From NCBI GenBank assembly GCA_027886175.1, contig JAJNNQ010000026.1:23578001-23642000 (forward strand): a DNA stretch of 64,000 nucleotides. Direction: 5' to 3'. The notes below the pieces were generated by a model. That model had not been told where the DNA came from, searched no databases, and saw only the letters and a program-made list of their open reading frames with translations. Below are positions 11,256 through 24,837 of the stretch, piece after piece. Numbering within the stretch: the first letter of the stretch is position 1; every line of letters starts with the position of its first letter. Source of the stretch: Phylloscopus collybita (lineage: Eukaryota > Chordata > Aves > Passeriformes > Phylloscopidae). A program made the translations under genes and the position numbers.

Positions 11256-13899
11256 GAAAATTTTTGTTTCTGGATTTTAGTTCCAGTTCAGAAGAAGAAA
11301 AGTATGATATGGAAATGTGGGAGCATTCAGGGATCTCAGTTTTGTTGTCTGTACAAACTCTTCTGTGCAGTAACTGGAGTTTTCTACTGGCTTATTGCTG
11401 TTTGTCTTGGAGTAGCAAAAGAGTGTTCAGGAAGTGAGTTTGCATGACTTTTTTTCTGTTGTTAAGCAAGAATTGTTGTCATGTCCCATTTATGCCTTGT
11501 AGATTTGTTTAGACATGAATTCTTTGTGTGACTGATTCTCTGAGAACCATCTTATATATGTTAAAAATTGCTCTTTTTTTGCATCCTTTATAGCAGACAT
11601 ATAACTCTTAAACATGCTTTCAGCACAGGATCCAAAAGGAGTGTTTTAACTCTGTTTTATCCTCTGTTCTGAATACCCAGTGGTATTTTATGCTTGCATT
11701 CAATTCCTTCTGGTTGATCATGCTTCATGAGTTCTTTAGTCACAGCATCGAGCAGAGTGGTGATTGAGGGTCAGCTCTGAAAACCCAAAGTTGATGGTAA
11801 TTTTAATCTTCACTTAGGTGACTGTTGAAAGCTCTTGCTTCTGCAATAAGGGGGAAGTGTCTGTCTCAGAAGTTCTTTTCTTGCATGTTTTTCATTGCAC
11901 AGGCGAAACAGAAGACAGTTGTGTAACCTGGTAGTCATTTTTCTTTCTTGTGTTTTTGCGAAGGCATCAGTACATCTGTTTTTCTGTCTTTGTGATCAGC
12001 AAAAAATATGTGAAGCAATCTCCTTGGCAGATAAAAATCTGGATGTGTCATTTCCAGTCAGCTAACTTAACTTTCCGCATTAGTATCCTGTAGATCCTGA
12101 AGAAGGCTAAGCAAAACCATACAGGAGAAACTGCTGCATGCATGTGACCAAGAACAAATGATTTTGAGACAGCAGAAATCCTTCAGGTCTCTTGTATTTG
12201 ATAGATCACCTTCCCTCTAAATAGCTGTTAGACAGTTCACTTAGTGCACTAAAGAGAAGAGGTACATCATTTGCTATCTTCTGATCATATACAAGTATTT
12301 GTCTTCTCCCCTCGGGTAAGATTTTGATTCCTGGTTATTTCATAATATAAGGCATTTTTCTTTATGACTTTGGACTTTTTATCATGACTTTGGAATCAGG
12401 ATTTGACTTACAGTGACAGCGCTGTTCAAAAAAACTAATATTCAGACAAAACAGGGAATGTATCAAAGATTTAATCTAAGCTAGTTTTGAAATACTATCA
12501 AATAGCCTTTTAAGTTAGATGAGATAAACATTCTTTTTTATCGTGGGGAAAAAAAAGTTTTAGTCCTGCAACACAGGCAGTGCTTCAGCAAGAAAAGAAA
12601 GTATGGAAATTTTTAGGAGACAGGTTGGGTAGAGAAGAGGTGGAAAAATAACAAATGTAGCCTCTGTTTTCTCATTGCATTAGTGTGCTATGAAGTAAAA
12701 AGATTATTATAATATATAATTTCTGTTGATACAAAGAAGTGTCTTTGTTTTACCTGCAATGTTGAAACTAATCATGGTATTTTTTTTGCTTCCTTTTATA
12801 GGTTGCCTTTTTGAAGATGTGAAGAACAAAGATATCGGTGTTGAAAACTACTGTAAGATTTATTTTCAGCAGAAATGTGTACAGATAACTTCTAATGGTG
12901 GGACTTCTGGAAGAAAATTCCCTGGCAATACAAAAGAAAATGGGGTAGGGTGGGTGGGTATATTCTTCATATCTGAATGTGTTTCAAAACCAAAGACAGA
13001 GTTGACTTTTGTATCCGGTGCATTCTTAGATGTCATTCCAAGTGTGACTTACCTGTCACTCCTATGACATCCAGCTGGGATGTCTTCACTGCCAAAAGGA
13101 AATTCCCTGTGTATCTTGTACTACCTTCACCAGTGTTTAATAGCAATGACCTTAGGCAAGGTCACAACTGGTAGCAAATAATTTAAAATGTTGTGGGCAC
13201 TAATGCGAGTTCTTTATCTTCTTTGTTCTGGTGAAGTTAGAGGTCCAACTTTAAAAGAAAAAATCCGAGTTTTGTAACACTTATGTGTTTATTGTGTATA
13301 TTGTTTCTACTTTAATGTTTACCTCTCTGCTTGATAGTGAAGGAAGACAGTTTCTGCATTCCTACACCATATGTAGGTTTTTAAAAAATAGGTGATGTTT
13401 TGGAGAATCAAGGTTTTATGGTGATTTGGAATAATTATTATTATTATTTCAAGGAAAGTGAACATGCCCTTTACTCATTAAATGATCCTAACAAAGGAAG
13501 TGATTCTGCAAAGTGTTGGACACCTTGGTTTTACACATCCAAAGACAGGGAGCTGAGGCCTCACAACACCCACTCTGGATATAATTTTTCTGTTATTATT
13601 TTAGTTTTCAGTATTGAAGGAAGAACAAAATTATTCTGACTTTTGTATTCAGGGAGAGTAAATTATCTAGCTCCAACATATTTTGTCTATGCACCAATGT
13701 TGAGTCATTTTATGAATAAAATATTTTTTCTAAATTAGTTTACCATTTGTTCTGCCTAATTTCTGTGACAATTTCAGCTTCCCAGAGTATGACTGAGCAA
13801 TTTTCAGAAGGAAATCATTCATTCCACACCAAAATACTCCAGCTTTAAAATCTTTTTCAGCCTCTTTAAATGACCCCTGTTCTTATTTTGAGTGTATGG
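11256..13899. other. Unique AT-rich noncoding DNA
   Basis: No gene supported. A pyrimidine-rich acceptor-like site ends at 12802 and a donor-like 'ctgtaaga' lies at 12851-12858, but the implied 50-bp exon has no independent support. A short (TTA)n microsatellite lies near 13431-13450. Open frames at 12726-13067 and 13400-13639 carry no recognisable domain. Confidence 0.6.
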
Positions 13900-14393
13900 A
13901 ACAACCTTCTTCATAACAGCTCCTATGGTGCTGTGGTTTGTGGCTCCAACATCAATATTTTGACTATATCTGAACTCTCTTGTTTCCCACACTGCACCCA
14001 CTTTCCCCAGTAAAGAGGGGAAAGAAGTTCATGAGGGGGACACAGCAGGGACAGCTGATCTGAATCAGCCAAGGGGATATCCTGTCCCATGAGGCATCAA
14101 ACACAGTAACGAAAGTGGTGGTAGAGGAAGAAAGGGGGAGAGAGGCATCATCCAAGTTTATGGTTGCTGAGAGTTATGGGAGGTGATGAGTTACTGCCTT
14201 TCTGCCTTTGCATCGCTTGGTTCCATTTTTGTTTGATTTTTTTCCCTCTTTATTTATTAAACTGTCTTTCAACTCACAGGTTTTTCTTGCTTTTTTCTTC
14301 CTGTTCTCTGCCCCATCATGATGATAAAGGAACAAGGGCACGAGTGCTTAGCCAGATGGGTGCTTACCTACTGGCCAGGGTTGATCTACCACA
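13900..14393 (+). mobile_element. Avian ERVL-like LTR, plus strand, diverged
   Basis: The order of landmarks fits a widespread avian ERVL-type LTR in forward orientation. These are 'gtgctgtggtttgtggctcc' near 13929, 'gggacacagcagggacagct' near 14038, 'gatctgaatcagccaagggg' near 14056 leading into 'atatcctgtcccatgaggca', then a pyrimidine-rich block. An ATTAAA signal at 14256-14261 runs into 'ctgtctttcaactcacagg'. The 3' end reads 'gggtgcttacctactggcca' then 'gggttgatctaccaca', matching the remembered terminus and ending in CA at 14393. The left edge is approximate. It has no coding capacity, I found no clear target duplication, and divergence suggests an old insertion. Consensus comparison is from memory. 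Confidence 0.8.
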
Positions 14394-14530
14394 ATTGGAA
14401 GTTGTGAAATCCCCAAAAGAAAAAGAATAAATCTCTCTGTTCTAGCTGCCCTTCCATTTGGAGGCATTTTCCTTCCCCAAGTTCTCAATGGCCCTAGTTG
14501 CCTGTCTGTGTCTGTGCCAGCAGTAGGGCA
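14394..14530. other. Spacer between two LTRs
   Basis: 137 bp of unclassified sequence separate the ERVL-like LTR from the next LTR. It could be unique flank, or internal remnant of the first element if that was not a solo LTR. No polypurine tract or primer-binding site is evident. Confidence 0.4.
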
Positions 14531-14536
14531 ATTTGA

Positions 14537-14992
14537 TGTCCTAGTCAATATGTGGTAATCGATATGGACACTGCACTTAAGGTGCTGCATTAAAATCATC
14601 AGAAGGCTTCAAGCATCAGCACCTTATTATTCAAAAGTCTCCTGTACCTTTTCTCTGTAACTCCCAAGAGCAGCTCCACACAGCTCTGGCTCTGTCTCTC
14701 TTTCTTCTTCAGTTCTGGCTCACTCCTTCCTGTCCTTAGCACTGCCACCTAACCCTGCCTGTCCTACGTACATTACCTTACCTTACCTTTCCTGTCCCTT
14801 GCACAACCTCCTGTCCCTGGTTCTTCTCAGCACCGCAAACAGACTCCAACTGACTCCTTACCAGCTTAACTCACTCTTTATCACACCCATGGCCGTGAGG
14901 GCAAGGCTTTTTCCACTCTGGGATAATTAACACAGCTGTAACATATCAGGGGGAAGACTGCCTTCAGCAGCATCTCCTTTTGTCTCCCTACA
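14537..14992. mobile_element. Solo ERV LTR with 6-bp target duplication
   Basis: A 456-bp block begins with TG (tgtcctag) and ends with CA (tctccctaca), the canonical LTR termini. It is flanked by identical 6-bp copies of atttga at 14531-14536 and 14993-14998, a target duplication of the size typical of alpha/beta-like (ERVK-type) retroviral integration. The interior is pyrimidine-rich with short ttacc iterations near 14773-14787. Read on the minus strand, the start 'tgtagggagacaaaagg' and a nearby 'cccagagtggaaaaagcct' resemble a passerine LTR I recall, so minus orientation is likelier but not firm. No internal proviral sequence adjoins it, so it probably formed by recombination between the two LTRs of a provirus. 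Confidence 0.7.
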
Positions 14993-14998
14993 ATTTGA

Positions 14999-17900
14999 CA
15001 CATTTGGTGTCAATTTTCCCTTTCCTTGATTCTAGCTCTGAGACCTCTACTGACATTTAACTACTGAAATTACTGGAAAATATCAGGCCACATATTATAG
15101 TATATATTTGTCTCAGATATCTTTTCCATTTTAAAATAGATTAATTTGGCCATGTTCGGAAAATAAATGATTGTATGCTCTCCCAGGTACCAGGCATTAC
15201 ATTATTCAGAATGCCTGTTCCTGAAGACAATTTTATTGGATCTTTTTTCTCTCCTCCTATTTCTTATTACCTTTCTTACTGAGCCAGTAGTGGATTTGAG
15301 GTTTGACAGCTTCATTTGACACTTTCTTGAAGTCTCTCTGCTTTTTAAAAGCAAAACTTGGCCTTTGTTATCTTTGCAGTGAACCATAGGCTCTTATAAA
15401 AAATGGAATTAGGTTCAGAAAGACTGCTGAGTTCCCCTCACAACTTCTTCCTTGACCCTTGCCTATCACTGCTCTTGCCTACATTTCTCTCTCTGTTGAA
15501 TAGTACAATACTTATTTTGTTGTTTGCTTATTACTACTCAGTATTTTGAGTAGTGTAATTGCAAAGTACAATTAGTTACTGTGTTATTTGCTTTGCTTCC
15601 AGAGTTAGTGGTACATCTTAGTCTAGCTTAAATACCATGTTTGGATACAACTGTAACAGAAAGTTTGTTTAGTTTTAAAGTTTGCAGAAAATAGCTCCAT
15701 GAAGATGGAAAAGCAAGCACCAAGATAGGGGCTGGCCTAGAAGCTGTGCCCTTACAAAATGTTTGGTCCTTCTTATCGCTTGCCCTCTCTCCCCAGCATT
15801 TTTATCTCTTTCAGTCTGCATTTCTCACTGCAGAAGCTGTCTTAATTTTTGCTTTCTGTAGTGCCAAGCACTTTGTTAGTCCTGAGGTAATAATAATTAA
15901 TCAATGGTCCCAATCTGCATTAACTGAGATGTGCATCCTTTCCTAATGCAGTTACCAAATACTATATGGCACCAAGAAGATATTAAAAACGTTAGCTTTA
16001 ATTCTAATGTTATTGTATTATAAGGCTGGCTATTGCTGTGGTGCAGAAAACAAGCCTGTCTGTCAGACCAGTACTGTATTTGCCATTAGCAACAACAGAC
16101 AATATTATTGCTGTCATTAATGGGTCACAGGGCAATTACTTTTGTGTAGGGCGTGATATTTCTTCTTAAAAAGGGTGACCATTTAACTGGAATAGTAAAT
16201 TGGCATACCAGATTGAGTCCCAGTGTGATTCTTTTAATTCCAAAATTAGTGTGGCTTTCTAGCTTCATTTAAATACCTGCAAGAGTAGGTTAGGATAAAC
16301 TGATGGGTGAATCAGAGAGCTGTACTAGCCTTACCCTGTGAGTTGGAGGGAAAGTTCTAGTTTACCTCCCTTTTATTTTTCTGTGTAGAGAAACCTTTGT
16401 ATATAAGGAACAACTTTAATTAAAATTTACAACAGATGATTCTGCTCTCGAACATTCTAGGTTTAAATGCAAATGCTTTCCAGTAATTTTCTTTTTGTTT
16501 TCCTGCCTTCATTTTTGTTCCTCCAGAACATCACTTTGTGGTTTCAGTTTTACCCTTTGTGTCCTATCATTCCTCTCCTGTGCTCCATTATAAATGACAG
16601 GTAACTTTTGTTACCTGTTTGTTAACTGTTTGAGGTACTGCTTTAGCTCATCAACCTCATTCCTTTGGGTTTACTTCCATGGATTTTTTTGCTACTGTCG
16701 TAGAAACACTGCAAAATTTGCAGTTGAACAAATTATAGAGATATTGAGCAGCTCTTGTTTTTTTAAACAGCTTCAGTTTATTTATTCAGAGCAGGCTGAA
16801 TTGCCTCATAGCAGATGCCAGGGAGCGTTTGGCAACGTTCAGAGAGTATCAGGAGTTTTGCAGGTCCGCATGAAAATGGCTCAGTAGCAACATCTGTGTC
16901 TTCACCTGAATGTGACTGTAAGTGTTGAATAGCATGACATTTTTCTTACTGTGGATAGCAGTTGCTGCGTCCAGGTCCCACAGTTTGTGGTTCAGTGTGT
17001 TTGGCTGGTGTTCTCTTAACAGGGCAGTAATGCTATTGTCTCACTGCCACCGACTTCATTCTCATCCAGTTGTCTTACACATGGATTGTGCAGGTCAGTT
17101 CTGTGTTCTTAGTGATAGTTGCTTCTACCTTCTTATATTCAGTGATGATATAAATATATATCAATTTGTCAGTGTAAATATTAGAAAGCTGCTTATTTCA
17201 AAATATAAAACATCTCTGTCTTACATGCTTTTAATCACTTCTTCAAGACTGCAAAGCATTTAATTGTTTACCTTCTTTTGTGATAACTGGGTTTTCTGTA
17301 GTGTATGGAGGATAGCACAGCTGCAGATGGGCTCTACCATGACAGCACCACTGGCAAGGGGCTTGTGAAACATAATTTCCACCTTCATTACTGACACCAG
17401 GTTATTACAAACCCAGTGGGCTGGGTATCTTGTCCTTTACTACGTCTGTCCTTACTTCTAAATCTCTGACTGTGTCATAAGACTCACAACTTTCTCATCA
17501 GCAACAAGGTCATTTTCTCAGCAGTGCAGCAGGGAAAAAAGTCCCTGTGTGGCCATCAGCTGAGTTACACAGATGAAGGGCAGACCATCAAACATGATAA
17601 AGCTGATGTAGCTGCCCCAACTTTAATGGAGTCGTTGCCAATTTGTATCAGCCAACGATATTCAGTGTAACAAGAGGGAGATGAAGTCTCTTGTCTTCCC
17701 CTGTCAGTCCTGTTTCAGAATATAAAATTGAGTTGCCACATAGATAGAAACAGGGCTGACTATGCCTGAGAAAAGCATGAGAACACATCTGGACAGACAT
17801 GGAGTCAGTTCCATCATAATGAACCATCGTAATGAGAGGGCTCTGCACAGCTGTTCCTGCAAGAGAGGACATCGGCTGTAAAACAAGAAGAGGGAAGAAA

Positions 17901-20900
17901 GAGATTCAGTCAGCGCTCTTTCACCTCTGCATGATGGAGTCCTAAGGTAAGAGCCTTGAGTACATCCAAGATGCAGTACATCCAAGATACTCTCAACTTC
18001 TTTGTCAACCTCGTCAGAAGTTTCCAGTTTCTATCTGTGACTAATGGGAAGCATGACATGCAACAATCCAGTTGTGTAGTTAGTGTAGGCTGTTTGCTTA
18101 GATTACTTGACTTGTCCTTTACTGGGCTTTGATTTATGTGGACATAATATGAAAAGGGCAAGAACAGTCCTTTGTCTGAGCTTTGAAAGAAAACTGAGGT
18201 ATGGGACAATTTACAGCTTGTGCTTTGTTGCTGAAAGGGGGCTTTGTGAATTTGTTGGAATAAATATACTCAAACACGTGAAGCAAGATGAAAATGCATT
18301 AAATTAAGAGCACCTTTTAAATTAATGGCTATTGGGAAGAAGATATGAGTTGCTGTTTGAGTTGATTCACAGTAATTATTAAGATCATATTTTGTGGTTG
18401 AGATGCACAAAAACAGCTTGACTGTTGCAACCTCTTATCTCAAGAGCACAAAGAGCAGTGTCTGTTCCGATCCAGCAAACACGGCTCTGGCACTCAGGCA
18501 GTTCTCTGTGCAGGTAAACAAGGCATGAGCGAGCCCCATCGAGGACATCACGTGGCAGAGGGCTCTGTGAGATGCTGAGAAGGAAAATATATTAACAGCC
18601 TGCCTGAAAGTAACATTTATTCTGTCCTTAAAAGTGCTTTTTAGATTGCAACAGGCATGTAAAGAAACATCTCGGTAAGCTGGGGGTTTTGGAATTGGCA
18701 TCATAATTTGCAAATGAAAATGTATTTCCTAGGCTGTTTTTTTTCAATGATCACATGAATGCAAAAGAACATCTTGTCGTACGGTAACACTGATTGATTT
18801 TGCAAATATTTCTAGTTAGCTATGGATTTATTAGTGAATGCGTTACAATCTATACCTTCCTTTGCTTCTAGATTTTGACACTTGCTTAGCAAGAGTTACT
18901 ATTTACACAAAAGTGTATTAGGTAGAAACTGATTGCAATTTGTTGTTACAGTTACCGGAAGTAAAGAAGACCTCACAAGGGCTATTTGTTTTTTTGGTGT
19001 ATCATTTCACATTTTAAAGTGGATTTTTGTCTCCTACTCCACTAGGCAGATGTTACATTACTAGAATTAATAATTTTTATTTTGCCATAGAACATAATTT
19101 TAAAGCATTTTTAAAAGACCTGTAATTCAGAACCTGTGAGACTTTTACAACCCTTAAACCCAATCTCCTCTTATAGATGTCACTCTTCCACATGGTTCTC
19201 TCTGATATGACTATCTTCATATCAAAACTGATCAGTTGGTTTGATTTTGGTTTTTTCTGTCCTGCTATCCTTACTGAAAACCTGACCCAGAGTCTCATTC
19301 TTCTGATAGAAATCTTCTGATTTCTGAGGTAAGTGTATCCCTAGGTGTAGTGCACCTGTTTGTTGTTGTGCCAACAGCTTTTTTTAATATAGGCAGTTTC
19401 CTTCCAGGGTTCTTAAACCTTATTCTGTGCTTAGGGAACAATTCTGTCGCCTCAATGTTAATTTTATTAATGGTTTCTTTCCCAAAGATAAACTTGGCGT
19501 TCTACCAAATTCTGTGTCTGTGCCCACTTGAATTAATCTCCATTGTGTGGGAGTGAGCAAATTGTGCATGAGGTGTGCATCTTAGCAAGAGGACACTAAT
19601 GCTTTCTTACTTCTTTTGGGAATACCTTACTTCATGTATTTGTGAGTGCTTCTCTCTTTTCTCAAGTCTGCTGGAGGCTGGCTCACCCCAGATCTTCCCT
19701 TCCATTTCCAACTGTGAAGACCTGAAGAATGCCATTATTCTCTGGCAGAAGAATCCAATTATTTCATAAGTGCATGACCTCATGCTTTGTGTGTTGATTC
19801 CTTCCCTTAGTTTTTCTGATCCTCATCTTTATTTATGATGCTTCTGACTGTCACATCAGCAAGTGTTCTTATAACATTTCTAGTGAACCATATCACTGTG
19901 CTATGGTCACTAGTGAAAATGTTTAATAAGGTGAGCTTATAGGCAGAACTACAATCCCCTCAAACTATTTACTTCTCTTTTGGGTTTCTGCTGAAGATTT
20001 GAACCTTGGCAGTTCATTTCAGACCTCAGCAGGAGTCAGGATCTTGATGCTGTCCTCCTGAGACCTGTGCTAGGACTGATCTACTAAGCAGAATCAGCCC
20101 TTCAGTTGTTATTGACACTCACTGGGCAGTGCTTGTTCCTGACCATGCATGAAAGACAAATGCTCTAGTGAATGGAGTCCCCCTGCTGTGGTAGAGAGGT
20201 GTTGGAGTATTATACACTTGAGCTATTAGTAAAAATTTCAGATTATCTCATTCTTATTTAGCTGGGTTGCTGGTCAATTTGGGGTTGTTTTATTTTGTTT
20301 TGTTCCAGAGGGGCTTGTTAATTTTAGTTTTTGGTATAAAAGGATTGAGATTCTAATGAGCAAATGCTCCTTAGAAAACCCAGTGTTACACTTCATCCTT
20401 CTGTTGTGAGTACCAAACACAGCCTGATGATAAACTGAGACCAAGTTGTGGGAGTGGGAGCAAGACAAGGGTCATATTCCAGTGTTGTTAGTCGTAAGTG
20501 TTGCTGGCCTGAGCTTGGATGCTTGATGTTACTACTTTGAAAGCTGTGTCTATAGCAAGGCAATAGACAGGGCCTAGGGCAATTCAGACTTTTCCTGCCT
20601 GAGTGTATAAACTTTCAAAGAGATGTTTGACAGACCTTAGACAGATCTGTGCTTTGGCTTTTCCATATGTAAGGTTATTTACATCTCAGGCTAATAATAA
20701 TGCACTATATCCTGTGTAAGCTTTTTTTAACTGCGAACTCTCCAGATCCGTCACTCTGCGTGGTGGGAGTTTGTCAGCGCTGCCGTGTCGGAGCAGCTTT
20801 GTGCCTTCTGTAACACTGGTAGCACCTAGCAAGCGTGACCCACCCTTACTCTCTGCAGAGAGGAGGTGCAAAGTGCCTGATTTTGTGATCTTGTGGGGGT

Positions 20901-23900
20901 GAGCATGGAATGGTTGCTTGCTTGATTTAAACATACGACCTTCTTGGTGACTCTGTTAGAAGAGGTGAGTGACAGAAGCGTGCCTAGGAGCGGATGGGGT
21001 TTGGGTTTGCCATGGTCCAGAGTGTGAGATCCCTCCATAAGCAAAGAGGCCACTGTGAAAAGTTTGTCTCTTCTGGGATATGCAATAGCTATCCTGAGCC
21101 CAGGTTTTCAGGTGTCTTAAACAGAGGACTTTGAGATCATGGACTTGATTCAAAGCTCCATGAGACAGCAGCACAGACAGCAGGTGTTCGGTCACTGACA
21201 AGTTTCATTAAAGTCTAGTTGGAAGGAACTTTTTAATCTACAAGCTGTGTTTAAAAACATTTAATAAACACCACACAATTTTTGCCCTGTTCCTAGTAGT
21301 GTTTCTCACAGGCAGGCTACACTGATCAGCCAAAGGCTGTTTGTTCTGTCCTCAGGATGTTTTCCATTCCTCTGCCTACCATCCCCAGCTAGAAATGTTT
21401 TATCTTGCTTAAGCCCATTTCAAGTAGCAATCCATGTCAACTTAGCCTTGTTCAAGCATAAGCCTGCTAAGGCTAATGGCCTGGCATTATGAGGGGAAGG
21501 ACAGATGAATGAGCAGAGTACCTGTAGATTAGTAATATGGTTTCTATATTATATCATGTTCCTCATTATCCTAATGCATACACAACAAGTGCACAGAAAT
21601 GCCATATGTACAGCTGCAGAAGGTAAGCCAAGCTATTATTAGTTATTAATTTAATATGATCCTTTAATCAAAGATGATAAGGTAATGGACAAAAGGACAC
21701 ATGCACATTTACATTTGATATTTTCTGCCTTGAAGTTTTAGTCATATAATCTCAGCAGAGGTGTAAGTATTTGATGATGTATATGAAAATGTTTTTGAGT
21801 ATTTAGAGGAAAGCATTAAGGAATTCTGAGATGGTCATGTGTTTAGACACAGCCTCTGAAACAACTTCAGAGACCAGGCTTGCTATGTCACTAACTGTAC
21901 CTTGTCCATCTGACTTCATGAGGAATTCAAGATCAGAGGTCAGATTATGGCAGTCTTATTACTGACATAATTTCTTGATAATAAAGCACAATTTTGGCTT
22001 CTTTTCCTTGTAATGAGAAGATGTTGCACACATTGCAAAATTATGGTAATTCTATTTTCCTGTAATTCATAAAGAGAATAATAGGCAAGCAACGATGCAC
22101 TGGGGCATTTTATTAGGAAATTGAGAGCCATATTCACTAATTTTCCAAAATAGCTTCTCTCCTTCCCTCTGTGTTTTTGTTTTTCAGAATTGCATTGCTT
22201 TGGTACCATCTCACTTCTGCAAAAGGCAATTTTGTTAAATGTATCCCCAAATGCACTGACGAAGTTATAACTGTTTGGCAAAGGCTTGGAGACAAAGATA
22301 CTGCTGTGAAAAATGAGTCCTGTCAAAAGAAAACTGATTTGTGAGCACAAAATGTGGACAACGTGGTCAATGTTGTATTATCCATTTGTCTCCCACTTTC
22401 ACGTATATCCACTATTCTGAGGTAGTTTCTCCATATCAGAAGCATCTATACAGATTCTGTCCACCCTTCTTCACTGCCAAATGATATTAGAATACAGATT
22501 TTTTCCATCTCTTAGCACTATGGCTTTTGACCAGTGTAACTGGATATTATAGGGCTTTGAGGCTGGGACTCTGGGATTTGGACACTTTGTTCCTCTTTGT
22601 ACATCTGTACCTGTCTATAGCTCTGTCTTTCATCTGTGCCTACAAAATGAGAGAAGAGAACAATCTAGTCTTGAAAGAGATGTTACAAGGAGAAACATGT
22701 TAAAAAACTGTGAGTTTTAGGCTAAGAAGTTAAGGATTTAGTAGATGAAATATGGATTTGCTACAGACTGTTTCTAAAATAAGGCATATCTTGTTCCAGA
22801 CTAATAGTTGTGTGGCATTTTGGCACATAAGTGCAAAGTTGTTGCTCCCAGTGTCTGCTAGGAGATCATATTATTTCCTTCACTTAACTTGTAATGCATT
22901 TACCCAGCCTTTGATTTATGTAGCCAGGAACAAGAAGTGAAGCACTTACACAGGGGAGATAGGTAAGTACTTGTATTGGTTCCTTGTATGCCAGAGCTGT
23001 TAAAAGCTAAATTTTCAGATCTTTAACTCACAGGATAGTGTTTCTAAAGAGGACACCTTAAATCTGTTTGTATGTATTTATTAGTTTCACTACTGTTTTA
23101 TTTCTGTGCTATTTAACAGCAGCTGATATTGTCCCATGTTTTTCAAGATCCCAGGATGTTGTGGTTGCAATTGTTCTTTCATTGAGATCAGCAGAGTAGC
23201 TGCTGGCTTCTCCAGCAAATAGACTGCAGGTTTATGTTAGCCAATGAGCCAATAGTTCATGCAAGTCTAGGGAATTTTTTCTTTTTGCTAAACTGCAGCA
23301 GCACAGTTATACTCTCGCAGAGTTTTTATTAATGTAATATCCAGTCTTCTTAAAACACGTGCTGCTCGTTTTGCAATAAATCCATCTGTTTGAAAAACAA
23401 AAATTAAAAGGGTTTCACAGTATATGTGCTGCTTTGATCACCAATTTGGAACTTCCTGCCTCCTATAAAGGAGCATGGATTAGCTGTAACTCCAGTCTAA
23501 CACCCAGATCTAACATTTGCCTTGCAAAAGCAGGAACAGTCCTGTCTTTACAAGGTATTCTAGGAGACCCCTTTTCCAAAGCGGAAAAGCTGCACTTCAG
23601 GGGCTCAGATAAATTGTCAGGGGTGTTCCTTCTTTTACAGGCAGCTGCTAAGACCTAGGAGGGATGCTGTCTACCCTTGTTGCCACCGATGGAAGCCTAA
23701 AGAGGTGAGTTCTCAAGTATGTGCTATTTTTGTATAATCTGAGCTTCATCATATTAGCTGAGCTGAACATCCTATACAGGTCATTAGGAAGGGTATGTAA
23801 TATAGAAAGGTTTACCAGAGGTGCAGGCAGAGAAATGTCCTGTCCCTCAGAATAGATGGTATCGGACAAAATTTCATTTATTTGCTGATGTTACCTTGTT

Positions 23901-24334
23901 GCTTGGTATCCCACAAGAGAAGTAGCACCTGAAGAATAAGGCAGCGTCCAACAGGAACTACTACATGAAACAGAAAGCTAAAAGCTGAACTCTTCCAGTA
24001 AGCTCTGATGACTGCCTCCATTCTCACTAAACCCCTCCTATCCAGACTTTTTCCTTTCATGCTGTTCATGCACCATGCAAATACTCTGATGTCTGTGTAA
24101 CCTGTATCTCTTGTCATCAGGAACATAGCCCTCTAACCTCTGAAAGTGACACCAGCTTCTCTGGGCAATTACTTTGGCCATTTTGTGCTAGAAATGGTCC
24201 TTAAGTACTGTGCTAAATTTAAAAATAAACTGTTTTAAATTATCCCAAAGGAAACTTTAAAAGGTAACAAGCAAGGGGTGAAGGAAATGAAGGGAGAAGA
24301 ATTAGAACAAGATGTCAGGAGATGTTCTGCTCAT
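14999..24334. other. Long unique noncoding stretch
   Basis: More than 9 kb without a supportable gene or clear transposon. Composition is AT-rich with several less AT-rich patches (about 17290-17660, 18440-18600, 20690-20900) that I cannot assign to a family; they may be old repeats or regulatory DNA. Open frames, including the 136-codon minus-strand frame at 21940-22350, lack recognisable motifs and paired splice sites. No tRNA-like cloverleaf was found by eye. Confidence 0.6.
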
Positions 24335-24837
24335 TGTTGCAGCAGCTCTCTTATTAGAGGGTAAAAATGAGCCGAGGCACAGACTTCTTGTTAAACACAG
24401 CATAAAAAAGGCCCTGGTTTATTCCTCTTCACAGCTTAATCATGTTAACTCCAACTATTCACTGGCTCTGGCTGCAGCAAGCCTCTCCTGCAGGTTTTCC
24501 TTGCAGCCTACGACTGCTGGTTATTTCCTTCTAAACTATGGCTGCATGTATTGATGTGCAGACTCTGACTGCAGGCTTTTACCTGGCTAGACTGTGACTA
24601 CAGGTTCCAACACCAGGCTCTAACTGCAGACTCAGACTGACCTCACAGCAGTCATTCTCTCTCCCCAGGATCCTGCTTCATGAGTCTCTCATGCTCCACA
24701 AGGTTCCTCTTCCATGATGATCTTCCCTTTACCAGCTCACCCCCTCTTTTATTTCACTCATCCTTATTGGATATAGCTGGGGTGAGGTCACCTGTATTCC
24801 CTTCTACAGCACATAACAGAGCCAAAACAACCTAACA
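24335..24837 (-). mobile_element. ERV LTR, minus strand (probable 3' LTR)
   Basis: On the minus strand this 503-bp block begins 'tgttaggttgttttggctct' and ends 'gctgctgcaaca', giving TG...CA termini with a 4-bp inverted match (TGTT/AACA). Within it lie an A/T-rich TATA-like stretch (complement of 24745-24754), an AATAAA signal at the complement of 24418-24423, and a region of loosely repeated 'gactctgactgcagg'-like units near 24560-24640 (plus-strand reading). A purine tract directly upstream of its 5' edge (next feature) marks it as a 3' LTR rather than a solo copy. I could not find a matching direct repeat at the outer edge. Family name not assigned. Confidence 0.65.

Noticed and set aside
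12803..12852. Second candidate exon (acceptor at 12802, donor at 12853)
   Set aside because: Only 50 bp with a modest donor and no matching phase to the 10.5-kb candidate; too little to call.
24145..24185. CR1-like phrase 'accagcttctctgggcaa'
   Set aside because: Too short, and the neighbouring bases do not continue the CR1 pattern.
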